Shown here piece after piece: positions 1 to 13,700 of a DNA stretch of 64,000 bases (positions within the stretch are counted from its first letter, which is position 1; every line of letters starts with the position of its first letter). The translations under genes were made by a program, and so were the position numbers. This DNA is from Tethya wilhelma (taxonomy: Eukaryota; Porifera; Demospongiae; Tethyida; Tethyidae): NCBI GenBank assembly GCA_964030475.1, contig CAXIPT010000001.1, positions 23,365,532 through 23,429,531 of the forward strand, read 5' to 3'. Under the pieces are notes generated by a model. The model searched no databases. It saw only the letters and a program-made list of their open reading frames with translations, and was not told the origin of the DNA.

Positions 1-1041
1 ACTAGCACACTAAACAATAGTGCAGCATCAGTCAAGCTTTTGTACCAAACATCAGGTCACGCACTGAAAACTATCCAACCTCAAACTATGCATATATTAA
101 CATGTATTGCAGGCACAAAAGCACTTGAGCATGCTCAATGGTGCTCATCAAACTATGAGCAACATAAATCACTCGGAAGGCAATTAAAATATTTCTATTT
201 AATACACAACACTTCACTCCCTCACTCAAGCATGGATCACAGGGGCAACATAACAGAGGGGAGAAAATTGAATGGATCTGTGATACTAAGACTATCGACA
301 ACCAGGTAGCTTGTAGCAAGCTGATTGATAAGAGCAAACTGATATGTGTGTGTGTGCAAAGACTCACTAACACATACTTAACCAGGTATCAAATCAACAT
401 AACTACTTTACCACTCTCTGTTTAATGCTGCAAACCACCAACTACTGCTCAGTAAATTCAATACGGAGGAGGTGAACACTTGGATACGTAGCAAGGTACC
501 CCCAAAAATAGGAGACACATGTGTCAGCATTAAGAGGCATACAACAAACAAGTAGCTGTCAAAAACTTTAACATGGTGCCAATAGGCAATCATTTACAAG
601 TAACCAATCAGTACTCGATTTAGAACAGACCACAACAGAGAGGTGTAAATATGTAGGGAGCCCAAAACCTTGATGGCCTAGTAGGCATAACTCACTGGGA
701 AATTTAGCAGCTCCAAGTACAAAACATTGCTGCTATAAACAAGTTTTCATGGTGCTAATAGTACACAAAGTAGTTTCTGGAGAGGGACATTAGTGTACAC
801 AGGCTACCAAACTCTAGAGTAGAATGCAGAAAAATGGGGTGTGTTTCACAGACTAGGTTGGTACCACACACACAATACCCCTGGCACCTGGGGATGAAAT
901 TAATAGCTCTAGTGAATAGTAACGCCTAGAAAAATGTCATTATGTCTCATTTACTATATTTCCAATGACTAAGCAATCTCTAGAAACATTCCACAATGAC
1001 AACAATGAGAGTCTCTCTCACGCAAACACATCCAAGCTCAC
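1..1041. other. No supported gene; probable intron of the minus-strand gene starting at 1305
   Basis: I see no convincing exon here. The reading frames are short and lack splice signals. The stretch lies immediately downstream, on the minus strand, of a clear splice donor at 1041/1040, so it is most simply the first intron of that gene, whose remaining exons would lie before the window. Confidence 0.4.
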
Positions 1042-1305
1042 CTCTTTCTCCTTGTCGGTGCCAAGGCTTGTAGACCCTTGTGTCTTGGTCGGTTCAAAAG
1101 TTACAGACCTTCTCTTTGAACTATCGTCCGCCATTTCTGGCAGTAACTCTACAGGTAGTCTAGGCAAGCCTGTAAACGAATCTATGTCTGCTGTATCAAA
1201 GTCAGTCGGTATTATGTCACCTTCTTCTGAAAATACTGACAGAACTGGAGCACTAAATGCGTGCTTATCAAGCAAATCAAGCGTGGATGGTGAGGACCCT
1301 GCCAT
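1042..1305 (-). CDS. First coding exon of an unrecognised protein (partial)
   Basis: An ATG at 1305 opens an 88-codon exon that ends in phase 0 at a good donor (GTGAGC on the minus strand, 1041-1036). The peptide begins MAGSSPSTLDLLDKHAFSAP. It is acidic and serine-rich, looks disordered, and has no signal peptide. Residues 65-70 (RRSVTF) fit the RVxF-type docking motif for protein phosphatase 1, but such short motifs also occur by chance. The exon sits head-to-head with importin-13, 492 bp apart, and a GC-rich segment lies between them, which supports it as a genuine gene start. The rest of the gene is outside the window. I do not recognise the family and assign no function. Confidence 0.55.
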
Positions 1306-1797
1306 GACGTCACTGATTTATGTTAGTATAGTTGTGCTTCAAATCAAGTTGACTGTCACTGTAACAAACTAAACAAGCTAGCTAGCTACTGAGGATTCTT
1401 CACTTCAAACCGACATTATTTCTATACTACAGTATAATCCTTACGTGCATCACAATTCGGTTACAAATCTGACAACAATATTGGCTTTAGATGGAACGAA
1501 GCCAACAAATCACAGCATGTGCATGCCTTGATTGTGACGTAGAAATGAATGTTGACAAACCTCTTTGACGCGTACATGAGGGTCACGTTGTAAAAATTGT
1601 AATTGTGTGCGCGGGGCCGGTCAATCGCGCGGCGCGGCCAAAGCTGAACCTCCCCCGCGGCCGCGGGCCTGGACGTACCCCGGCCCCGGACCCGATGAGA
1701 TGAGCACGTGGCCGTGGCTAAATAAGCTGATGATTCCAGCATGATTCCAGGGATATCCTCACAAAATTCGTAGGCAGCATGTACACTGGCAGAGAGG
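1306..1797. promoter_or_regulatory. Divergent GC-rich promoter region
   Basis: This 492-bp gap separates the minus-strand start at 1305 from the importin-13 ATG at 1798. About 1600-1700 is strikingly GC- and CpG-rich (runs such as CGCGCGGCGCGGCC) in an otherwise AT-rich window. That, with the head-to-head layout, suggests a shared CpG-type promoter without an obvious TATA box. Transcription start sites cannot be read from sequence alone. Confidence 0.5.
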
Positions 1798-4779
1798 ATG
1801 GATTCTGCAATGGATGTTCCAGACTCTCCTGCTCTAGTTCCTGGTTCGAACACTTCACCACAGGACCAGGCTCAACTAATTTCAGAAGTAGAAAGAGTAT
1901 GTTGTAGTCAATAATGTTTCGCTTATTTTTATTCGGTGTTTCAAATTGAATGCTAATGTTATGTGGATAGTTGTCATTTAAGTATGAACTGCTGGACTAT
2001 ACATAAATTTCACATCATGATAATGTAACCAAGTATAGAGACTAGGAAAAGACTGGGAGTGGACAGCTCTAAACCCATCTATGCCGGCAAAGTGTATATT
2101 TTCATGATTTTTTGTGCCTGTTTTTTGGTTGGCAATTCACTAGTGGGTCTGCTTTCATGTTGGTCAGAGTTAATCTGGTACCCAGACCCTTTCTTGTTGG
2201 GTAGCCCTTTCTTTCCTTCCCCCCACCCCCCTAAAACCCAACAAGAGGTCAGAGTTTGTCTTCTTATCATTAATATGATAGAAGGAAGTAGCCTCCATTC
2301 CCAGGCTACATTAGATGAGTTCTAGTTCACAGAAGCTAGAGCACCATGTCCCTTCATACAGTTTTATATAGCAGCAATGTCGTACCTTTATTTTGCCATG
2401 TACTAACAATGGTACTACCTGGTTAATTGAACAAAATCTTTGAAGGTCTATAAAAGGAATGACTGGAGGACTGGTGTCATGGGGTTTACTGTTTGTATTG
2501 AAGGGAATTGAGTATAAAGTTGTAGTATGTTGTGGGTACGTAGGGGGAATTGTATCAATTTTTTTCTTGGAAAAATTGCAAGGGGTTGTTGGTCATTGTT
2601 TCATGGCAACCAAGAATGAGAACTTGTAGACTATCAGTTATTAATTAATATGCCACTTTTAATTGATGGTAATGATAGGAACTTTGCAATTGTAGTTAAG
2701 TGTCTGGTAGTAGTAGCTTCACATTACAAGCATAGACCACATCAAAGTTGTGATCTTCTGTTCCCTTCTTGTTCTACTCTGATTGGCTATAATTTTTGCT
2801 CCCATAAGCACATGCATGTTTTATTCTGTAGTTATGATAGTCATAATTCTGAATATTTTCTCATGACATGGGTTTAGTCTCTAATTTACAAATTGAAAGC
2901 TATAATTAGTGGATTTATTGCTTGTTGTCCATATCTTACAAAATTACCCACACAATTGTTTGATCTTGGTTGTTAGGGAATATATCTCAGAAACTATAAG
3001 ATATGAAGCGTTGCAATAAACTCCCCCTTGAATAGCCCATGCAGACTAGCCTGTATCAACTATTGAGATAACAAGCTACAAAGAAATACAAGCTAAAAAT
3101 TTAGGTACAATTCACCATGCATTTAGTTTTACAAGCTCAAATCTCGCTTGCAAGCACTTGAGCTAAGAAATAAAGTGATGAGATTGTTTTCGAAGTGCCA
3201 CGCTTGAAAGTTCGATTTTTCAAGCATGACATCATCGTTTTTATAGTTCTAGCCTAGTAATTAGAAAGTCTATCCATATAATTATAGCTCTCTAAAATAG
3301 GTCAGGGAGTACAGAGTTCAAATTCAGGTCAATTCTGGCAAACGGTTCAAGAGTTGTGTGAAAAAAAGAGCAGTGATTACCACCTACCTAAAAATTTCTG
3401 AAGTAAAAGAACTCAGTGTTAAAGGAGCCTTGTGCTTGCACCAGAGACGGGTACAAATGACTGTGCACTCTTGGAAACTTGAAGTTTTAGTACACACGAA
3501 TAGGTTTTTGCGTATTTAATGCCTTACTATGGTTGAGCACCCTTAATTTAGTCATCATTATCATTAAGTTTCTCATAAGGGGAGTTGTAAGTCCTATGAA
3601 GTGGTCTTAGAATGCGTTAAAAGCTTGTGTTTACGTTTTGGGGGTATGTTTGAATTCATTCAGGTTACTACAGTATGAGTGTGATTGTGATTTGAAAATA
3701 TAAACTATATTATAGAGTGTGAGTGCATTTGACAAGTGTGCTGCATCGCAACCACAGGCTGAACCAATTCTCTTAATTGCTACTCATTGCCTTGAGTGGT
3801 GTACTTACACTTTAGCAGCTGTAATGGAACAGCAGTGTGTGTAGTTTATTGGCATGTACAATTTGTAATGTGACATGATTTTCCATTAAGAATATGTTCA
3901 CATAAACACGTTGAATTCTAGTTTGGACCCTCCCTACGAACATACTGTCTTTGTTTATAACTCAAGTCTACAGTTATATGTGCTTTAGATGTCAATGTAT
4001 CATGATGAGTGTATACTAGCTGTTTCAGTGGCCCTAACTGTCTAATCTGCACTGAATTTCAAGCTCAAGTTCTTGAAAGAGCTTGTTGTGATTATTACCT
4101 TTATTATGTACTACACTCATGCAGCTACATGTGTTGTGTTTTTCTTGCTTGTACTGTTTTTGAGTCTGCAATTAAACCAAACATTAGACGGATCATTGTA
4201 GATTGACAGATTAATGTATACATAATTATGAAAGGAGATGTTTTGATGATAGATAAACAAATTGTTGGAAACACACCTTATTGTTGGAAAGTTTATCCGT
4301 TGTCTAGCTTGAGGCATGAAATATCTTGTGCTCCATTCTTTTGAGATTCTTAATGAAAGGATGCATGACTATGCAATTGAACATTGCTGGTGCTGAAGTG
4401 AAGCCCCACCTTCTCCTCCAGTGTCTTTCCCAGCCCCCTCCTTCCCATAGTGTAGGCTTCTCTCTCTCTTTACTGCTGACTAATGTGCAACACTCATGGG
4501 TTTATTCAAGTGTCAGGAAGAGTAGATTATGGTTCTTCCTGGTACAATAGCACAGTGTATTTAATTCACATCCCTCTTCCTTTTTGTAGTGGTGATTATG
4601 TTGTGTTTGTTTCCTTTTGGTTCAAATAGTTGCTGTTGGTTCTCTCTCCTGGAGCCAGGACTTTAGCTACATGTTTTGTAGTATCAACTTGCTTACCATC
4701 ATGCACCCTCACTGTTAGTCTAACAATAACTGAACCCCTTTCTGGGTTCAATGCCATACAACACACATGCACACGTGCA

Positions 4780-4836
<57 letters not shown>

Positions 4837-5215
4837 TAAAGTTGCAACTAATTTGTTGGAAGTTACACTTACTTTTTCAAAGCAATGGCGTGTTTCTAAG
4901 TAAACAATAGACTAGAATATTCTCTCTACTCTGTAGTACTCTCCCCCCTAGTACTACAAAATGATTAAAATGCGTATAAACTACTTGAACTACTACCGGT
5001 TACTTAGTAACCTCCACACAAACACACACAAACACACAAATTATAGTTGCATGACTCTTAAGTGGGGGGCACTCAATGCATGGTCGAGTGCTGCACATTT
5101 AAGGGCATGCAACTATTTTTTTTGCCATTGACCCCCTGTGACCCCAACTACTCCACTGTCACCTCCACCTAGCCAGCAACTTGCAATTAGTCTATAAAAA
5201 CTTTGGTTGCTAGGC

Positions 5216-5289
<74 letters not shown>

Positions 5290-8200
5290 AGGCCATCTAT
5301 CAGCTTTACCAAGATCCTGACCCATCTAAAAAGACTCAAGCTGATCAGTGGCTTCAAACTCTCCAGGCATCTTCTCCTGCTTGGAACATTTCATGGGTCT
5401 TACTTCAACATCAGGTTAGCTTGGTTGTTGTGTGTATGCCTTGTAGGCAAGCTACAGGTATTCATCCTAGCTGTGTGCCATGTGGCCTTGTTTGCATGTC
5501 TAGAAAATCTATTATGCATAGCTCATTTTTAATCTTGAGCGTACGTTTGACCTGTTATGCAGCGTGGCTGTATAGTTACCACCAATTCAATTGTTTTGTT
5601 TAGAGTCTGGAAGTACAGAACTATGGAGCTCTTATGCTGCACAACAAAATCACTAAATTTTGGTGAGAATCTTATCTTTGTATTATCGGGTAATTTTCAT
5701 AGTTCAAGCATTTTCATATGACACTGCATTTACAAAGATTAAAATCTGCAAAAATTTTAAACATGAATTTTTTAAATGTGACAACCCATTAAGAAATTTT
5801 CATCGTAGTTACAAACATTAAATATCTAGACATTTTATTTACAAAATATTTTCAACACAAAAATTTCCCAATCTATGGTATAATTATATCTATTATACTT
5901 TCAGGCCGGAGCTACCTAAAGAACAATATGATATTCTCAAACTTGAACTCTTCAAAGCAATTGCCCAATTTTCCTCTGGACCTAAATTAGTGCTGATTCA
6001 GCTCTGTCGATGCTTAGTGGGTGTGGCTTTTAACACTATGCCTGACTTGTGGCCCAATGCTGTAGTGAGCTCTATACACACTCTGAGACAAACAACACAG
6101 TCCACAAGGGTAAGAAATATGTGTTCCCTATCATTGTGTATGCGAATACCCTCTTGTTTTTTCTTGTATATTAAATTAAGCTTATCATAGCACATGTTGA
6201 GGATTGTGATTGTGGTAGTCATTTTGTCCGTCTGTCCCTTCAAATCTTAAGAAAGTCAGCTCAAGCAACAAAATTAAGAGTATTTAAAATCTCAATGATC
6301 TTGTAGAATTATATTTTTTGCTGTCCAAAATGCAATGGTTGCTAATTTTTTTTTAACTTTGTGCTTCTTTGAGTGCTTAGCTTCAAGGCGGGGCCTATTG
6401 GTCTAGTGTGTGTTTTCTGCATGCAATTAAACCACTACACATAGGCTGCACAGTGGCTTACTTAACTTGTACAATATGCCTTTCAAAGTAGTGTATTTTA
6501 GCATGGAGATGTTGCTCACTCTTGACAATTGAGGATCTTGCAATTTTGTATCAGGTAAGGGTCATCGACTTTAAAAGCTCCATAACACAAACTCAAACTA
6601 AAACTGGATAGCTAAAGTGGCCACACCTCCATGTCAATGACATTGTTTTTAAGCACATGTGCTAAGTAACCTGATTCTGCTACTAAATGTTGCAGTATAT
6701 GTATACTCTGTCTGAGCTGAGTTGGCACTCACTTTTGTGCGAATAACTCACGAACAGAAAATGCAAATTGGACAGGACTTGGACGAATCTGCTCAGCTCT
6801 CCAACCCGGACAAAATATTAAAAAGCGCTTTGCTGCTCTTCTTGGAACTTGGAGAAACAAAACTCGCCATACAAAGCTACGCGAGCCGTTTAGCGTTCTT
6901 TCTAATTAACGCTCGCTCTCACCTTTAAATCATGTGACATTTACTTTGAGCATCCGTAGAGCTCACGTGCACTTTGTTTATCACGCTGCGCATTCTTCGC
7001 ATTCAACACATGGACGGTCACCCGGATGGCCAACTCAGCTCAGACAGAGTATAGTTCTATTTTATTGTAATAGCACAACAGATGTTTTACTGTACCATAT
7101 AGCGGGAAAGTTTGACTTTCACAGGTGCCTCTTGTCAACATTTTTACATTTTAACTTTTGCAGATGAGCTGCTGACCCCTATGCATATATATGTTACAGA
7201 GAATTTTGCCGATAATACTTTTGCGAATGGATTGTGATCCAAGATAACCGCGAAAGTTAAACCCCACAAAACTTTCCTGCTATACAGTTACTAGATCAAT
7301 ATGGATATTACTTCAAATCACATAACTATATAAGTTTGATACACCCATCTAGTTGTTAGTGCCTTCACTGTACGTATATCTCCACCATCTCAAGGGCAAT
7401 GTTCTCCTCATAGCCTGCATTGTCAGCACATAGCCTTAACTCTATATCTTCTCTGGTTGGCACTGGAAGGTTGTTGCAGAAGTAGAGTGGATGGTTGCAA
7501 CAAGTGCTCACAGCTCCACAGCCCTCTCCATCCCAGACTGGATCCTCTTCGTAAAACCGAGGTAGTCCTTTCCTCCTTCGAGTTCCTGTTTCACAAAAGT
7601 ACTCCTGCCCAACATATGGTGGGATCAACCCATTGTAAGGACGATCTGGCTGTGTACATGGACACGTCCATCGTTCATTTGCTCTCTCATCGCTTGCAAC
7701 TGCAAATGTCCAGATGTGTTTTCTTGGGGACTTTCCATGAGTGATGCTCACACCATCAACATACTGTTCGTCAATAGTCCTTTTGTTGATAGTGTATTGT
7801 GTAAAACTGTCTGGTGAACCGATTTGATAACCGATGATTTTTCCACAAACTTTCGAGTATTCCACGCCATACACTGAGAAAATGGTTGATACACATCCTG
7901 AGAGATGAGGTAAGCCACATGAGCGTCTTGGTGAATCAAAGTATCTATAACCCAGAGGACACTGTTGGTTAGGGTCTGTCATGTTTAAGTTACCCACTTT
8001 CATCCAGCCTTCTTTGTTGCCACAGCATTCTCTTGTCATGTCACAGTACTGCTGTACAGGGCTGCTTCCTTGGCTCTCAAGCCAGTAGAGTCCAGATGGA
8101 CTGCTTTCTGGTTGGTGTTTGCAGCTTCGATAGGGCCTTTCAAAGGATCCATCTTGTTTTTTACCTTGAGAACTGTCAGCTGATTCGTTCTTTTGTACTT

Positions 8201-10660
8201 CAACTAAATAATTTGCTAGTAATTCCAATTCAGAACGAACTATCTCCCGAACAGTACTTCTAATGATACCTTGCAGGTCATCCTTTGTGATACACTGGTT
8301 AGTGTAGTCTGGCTGGCCAGGCTCTTCGCATACACAGCTTTTTTCATCCAGTCCACTACTACTGAGTGTGTCCAATCCACTGCTACTCCCTCCACTGAGT
8401 GTGTCCAGTCCACTGCTACTCCCTCCACTGAGTGTGTCCAGTCCACTGCTACTCCCTCCACTGAGTGTGTCCTGTCCACTGCTACTGAGTGTGTCCAGTC
8501 CACTGCTACTAAGTGTGTCCAGTCCACTGCTACTCCCTCCACTGAGTGTGTCCAGTCCACTGCTATTGAGTGTGTCCAGTCCACTGCTACTCCCTCCACT
8601 GAGTGTGTCCTGTCCACTGCTACTGAGTGTGTCCAGTCCACTGCTACTGAGTGTGTCCAGTCCACTGCTACTAAGTGTGTCCAGTCCACTGCTACTCCCT
8701 CCACTGAGTGTGTCCTGTCCACTGCTATTGAGTGTGTCCAGTCCACTGCTACTAAGTCCACTGAGTGTGTCCTGTCCACTGCTACTAAGTGTGTCCAGTC
8801 CACTGCTACTCCCTCCACTGAGTGTGTCCTGTCCACTGCTACTGAGTGTGTCCAGTCCACTGCTACTCCCTCCACTGAGTGTGTCCTGTCCACTGCTACT
8901 AAGTGTGTCCAGTCCACTGCTACTAAGTGTGTCCAGTCCACTGCTACTGAGTGTGTCCAGTCCACTGCTACTAAGTGTGTCCAGTCCACTGCTACTGAGT
9001 GTGTCCAGTCCACTGCTACTCCCTCCACTGAGTGTGTCCAGTCCACTGCTACTCCCTCCACTGAGTGTGTCCAGTTCATAGTTTGTCTCTCCACTCTTAC
9101 TTTCTTCACGGATTGCATCATCATTCTTCTCACCTTGGCTAATTTCCCCACCACCTTGGACTATCATCATGACCGTGGCCAGTAAAAGACAATGTACCTT
9201 CATTCTTGCTAGCTGAATTTGCTGCATTCCAAAAGTAGATGTACTGTATTTGTGAATGACTGATATTATCATTGTGTATTGTTTACATAATGTGGAAGCA
9301 TTGTGAGCTACATTTGCTTGAATGGCTTTTCAAGTAAATTCTAAATTAGCTATTCATGCTCTATGTTTACATTTAAGTCTACTTAGATCTTGTTTGATCT
9401 ATATTGTCTTTGTACCTTCTTTCGCCTTTTCTTGACAATTTCCTTTTGTTTGCCTTCCTGCTTATGTTTTCCAATGAGTGTACAAAATTGCAAGGGCTAT
9501 AAATGCAAACCATAGTATAGTTCTACTCATGATAAAACCACCAAGCACAGTCAGCAATACACATAATTATTACTGGAGTGTAAAAGGGTTGATGTTTGTG
9601 AAAATTTGCAAATGGCTGTCATGTAAAGTCCTCACTTGTGAGTTAAATTTATTCACTTTAATACATACAGAATGCCAACTTTGTTGCTGCTATAGTTCAA
9701 TTACTAACAATTCTTCCGGAAGAGGTAAACGGTTAAGTATCTATTATCTGATGTATGTTGATACAATACACATGATATTATCTCTGCAGTTTGATCGTAC
9801 TTCCAACAACTCATCAGCAATGAAAAGAGGTGTTCTAAGAAGAGAAATAAGCCAAGGACTTCAAAGTGGTATGCACATAGACCTGTATTTATGTTTGAAT
9901 GTATGAAAGATAGGCTTTGAGTGCATGGTAGCTAGTGATATCACTCCAACAGTGTAGCTACTGTGCTAGTGTGGCTTTAGATGTAAGTGCTACCAGTTTT
10001 AGTTTAGACCCGCTACAGCTTACAGAGCTAGGTCAACAGACATGCTCTACCGTCGTGTCTAGCCCATGTCATCAATGTGATAAATCAGACCAGGGTCTCT
10101 TGGTCCTTTCTTTCTGTGAGTGAAAGGTCAGAGGAGAGAGCCTGGGAATGAGGCTATGTTGGGCATGCATTGAGATGACTTGTTGTCTTTGTAATGGTAA
10201 AGAGATATTGTATTTTTTTCTTGTTTTTTGTGGAAACAGTGTTGATGATAATTCAAGAAGTGTTAACAACAGCTCAAGACAATGCATTGAAGATTGATGT
10301 GAGTCGTTTATGTATGTGAATAATTGTAGGTGTATTCCTGCTTGCTTCATGCTGAAAATAGTTATGCTAGAAATTAGTTAAAGTTATTTTTGGCTAAATT
10401 TATTATGAGCATGTTTCAACATAATGGAATGGTCACACCCTCAAGCTACCTTCCGGAGTATATACTCACATCTGAATACTCTTGCACACTTGTACAGGCG
10501 ATGAAGTGTTGCTGTAGCTGGGTGCAGTTTGGCCTTCCTCTCCCTGAAATCACATCACTGGTAGATTTAATATTTCAGTGTCTTCTTGATCCAGCCTTGT
10601 TGGAGGTGGCTACTGAGACACTCACAGAGATGCTATCTCATGATGATGCTTTTAAGTGAG

Positions 10661-10710
<50 letters not shown>

Positions 10711-13700
10711 TGTCCATTTGACCCCTCATATTTTTCATATGTACACACTGCTCTTCAGGTATCCCTCTTCTATGATGAATTTCTTACAAAGGATGTTACA
10801 ACTTAGAGACTTTGTGAGAACAAAACTAGAAGAAAATGACAAGGTGACTGGAATAAGTCCTATTGGAGTTGTAACTACATACTATATGGGGGAAATCTGA
10901 TTGTTCTTTGTACAATAAAGTAAAGAAGGCGTTAAAGAAAATATTTCTAATGCTTTAAGACTCGTATGACTGTTACACTCCTGACCCCTACACTTGCAGG
11001 AGGAGTGTCTCTGTCTGAGTAAGCTGGTGACGGAGACCGCCATGAGTAACCTCAGTGCTCTTATCTCCCTCTCCAGTGACACCAGTGAGGGGAGCTGCGA
11101 TGACTCTCTGGATTTAGTACAACTGATTTTAGTATGTGTGCACACACTGAGCTTTTGTCGATGTTGGGTGATGTAAAATTTTAGTATGATGCTGTATATT
11201 GGTAAAATATTAATTTTTAGTGTCACATTGAAAAGCTGTATTGTCTGTTTATTTTGCAGGAGTTCACCTGTGTACCAGGATGCTATCCAGTAGATGAACA
11301 ATGTTCACTGGTCACGTTAAGATTTTGGGAGTATTTTCTAGTAAGATTCCCTCATGTTGTGCATGACTGTATAATTATGAGTGTTTGTTGATATTAGGAT
11401 GAAATTGCATCGTCTGAACCAGAACAGTGCAAGTTTCTGCTAGAGTTTTACAACTCTGCAATAACTTCTCTAATTGAGGTACTACTGAATTAAAGTAGAT
11501 CTCCACACTGTGCTTTACCTGTTACTATATCTCTTGAAAGTGTGTAACAGAGTTTTAGCTCTCAAGAAGATTTCTTGTTATCTATGTTTTTGACATGATG
11601 GTACTGTAGCCTTGTACCCAGGCTCTCCCCTTTAACCTTTCATTACTGTTAGTGTAAAGTTAAAGGAGAAAGCCCGGGTACAAGGCTTGATATTGCTACA
11701 ATACTTCATCCACCATATACTGCTCACACCCAGGTGTTTCCAGACAAGTGCCAGTACCCTGTAGAGACAGAGTGGACAGAGAGCTGGACTGAAGGTAGAG
11801 ACATTGTTATATAGTCTCCCTGTATGTGTGTAAAATGTACAGTCAGTGACCTTAGAATTGTTGTCTTTTTTGTATGGCTGTCTGTGCAGATGATCAAGAT
11901 GATTTTATCAAGTACAGAGAAGATTTATGTGATTTAGCTGTGGGTATAAATTAATAACAATATTTATACATGACTTAATAATTTACCTTACATATCCAAA
12001 TCCTCTTCAGGAATCACTGCAGAGAACTATGCACATTGAGTACCTCCAACATCTCTCCACCCTTATGACCTCCCTGTTGAGGGGATCACAACCACCAACA
12101 TGGCAGGTATGTAAACTAGTATACTCAACAATTGAATTACCTATGCAGTTTTACATCTACTTTCTTCTCTGTCTAGTCAGTGGAAGCAGTTCTGTTTCTC
12201 CTTCAAGGTGTAGCCTCTAATGCAACTGAACAAAGCTCCCCAGCTCTTCGGAATATTCTCTCCCTCTTTCCTAACATGCCCCCTCATCCCACCCTCATTA
12301 AGACTGCACTCAAATTATTAGGTACACTAATGATAGGGTCCTAGAGTGTAATTGACCTAATGCCTCCTTTGATGGTCTGAAGAATTAGGTCAAAGTGCCT
12401 AAATACTTTGCATGATTTTAAGGTTATGACGAGTAAGAAACAAAACATAACCTGTTTGTCTATACTTTGTGTTAGTACTGTATAGTAGTAGTGGTACTGT
12501 GTGTTTTATGTAGCCTTGATCCCAGGTCCCTCCCTTAGCTTTTTTTTGTACTATCTGAGATGGGTGGGAAGCTTGGAAACAAGGCTATATTATTCTTATT
12601 ATATGTAAATTCAGGTTGTCTCTCCAACTGGTTTAAACTCAATGTTGATCTCTTACAAGCTCTCCTGCCGATGATCTTAAGAGCTCTCAGTGAGCCTGAT
12701 CTTGCTCCCAGTGCTGCTCTTGCCTTCAAAGACGTGTGTGCTGAATGTCACGAAATGTTGGGTTCTGTGGCTGTACAACTTGTACCTGCGTGTAAGGTAT
12801 GTGAGTGCCATCCATAGAGTCAGCTTGTGCAAGTGTACATCACACGGCTTATGTCATCATTCTCAGTTTGATTGTCTTATTACCACTGTGTTTAAGATAC
12901 TGGTAATGATCATCAAAAATTTTTAATATTTAAGAGCTAAGAGAAGGCTAGAAATGACTTACCTTAGTTTATTTTTGAGCGTATGGAACAGATGGAACAA
13001 CCTGACACGTACCATACATTTTATTCTTTATTCGTACCTTGTGCACTCAAAGCATACAGTCATGATAGTATTTTATTCGTCTATAACTACCTTGTAGTGA
13101 GGACTATGTTGTGTCAGGTATCCCTCTGTCCTTCCCCCTCCATAGGCAGGTCTCTCCAATCCTCAGCTAGAGTCTCGAGATTGTGTTCGTCTTGTTGCGG
13201 CCATAGGGAGTGTCCTCTCATCCATGCCACTCAGTGATCTGATTGGTCCACTGGAATCCCTCGTCAGCTCTCGTGTTGAGATCATCCAGGCTCTGGCCTT
13301 GGAGGAAGCTAGTGAGGAGAACAAGCCTCAGGTGGAGAAGGAGCTGGCTGTGCTGTCTGCACTCTGTCACCATATATACCCCACACTTCAGGAAGGAGAA
13401 CAGCATCCTGTAAGAAGGATATCTTGACTAGATTTTTGCATCATATTCCCTTTTGCACAGTTCATAGTTTCTACTTCCAAATGTCCAAATACTGCATGTT
13501 TGTGTTTTCCTGTCTTGTCAATGTTTAGTAGTTAATCTTTGACCTCTAGAACAAGCTCTAAGGCTTGTTTTCTTTCCATCTAGGTTGTTATGTTGTTGGA
13601 TCAACTCTTTCCCTCAGTACAGTCCTTGGTTACTAAGTGGTGCACTGACCAAGAGGTTGTTGAGGTGAGTTACATCATGGGCATCACTGAAGTGCTTTTT

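Noticed and set aside
4596..4839. Open frames made of CA/GT dipeptide repeats (also near 5113-5325)
   Set aside because: Translation of microsatellites inside IPO13 intron 1; no coding signals.
6722..6928. Plus-strand frame of 68 codons in IPO13 intron 4
   Set aside because: Looks protein-like in composition but has no neighbouring exon, no recognised domain and lies within the intron of another gene; insufficient support.
8240..9185. Long plus- and minus-strand frames of 304 residues (ECVQSTAT and WTHSVAVD repeats) overlapping the nested gene
   Set aside because: They are alternative frames of the same minisatellite; unit lengths divisible by three keep them open. Only the frame with signal peptide and cysteine-rich domain extends beyond the array.
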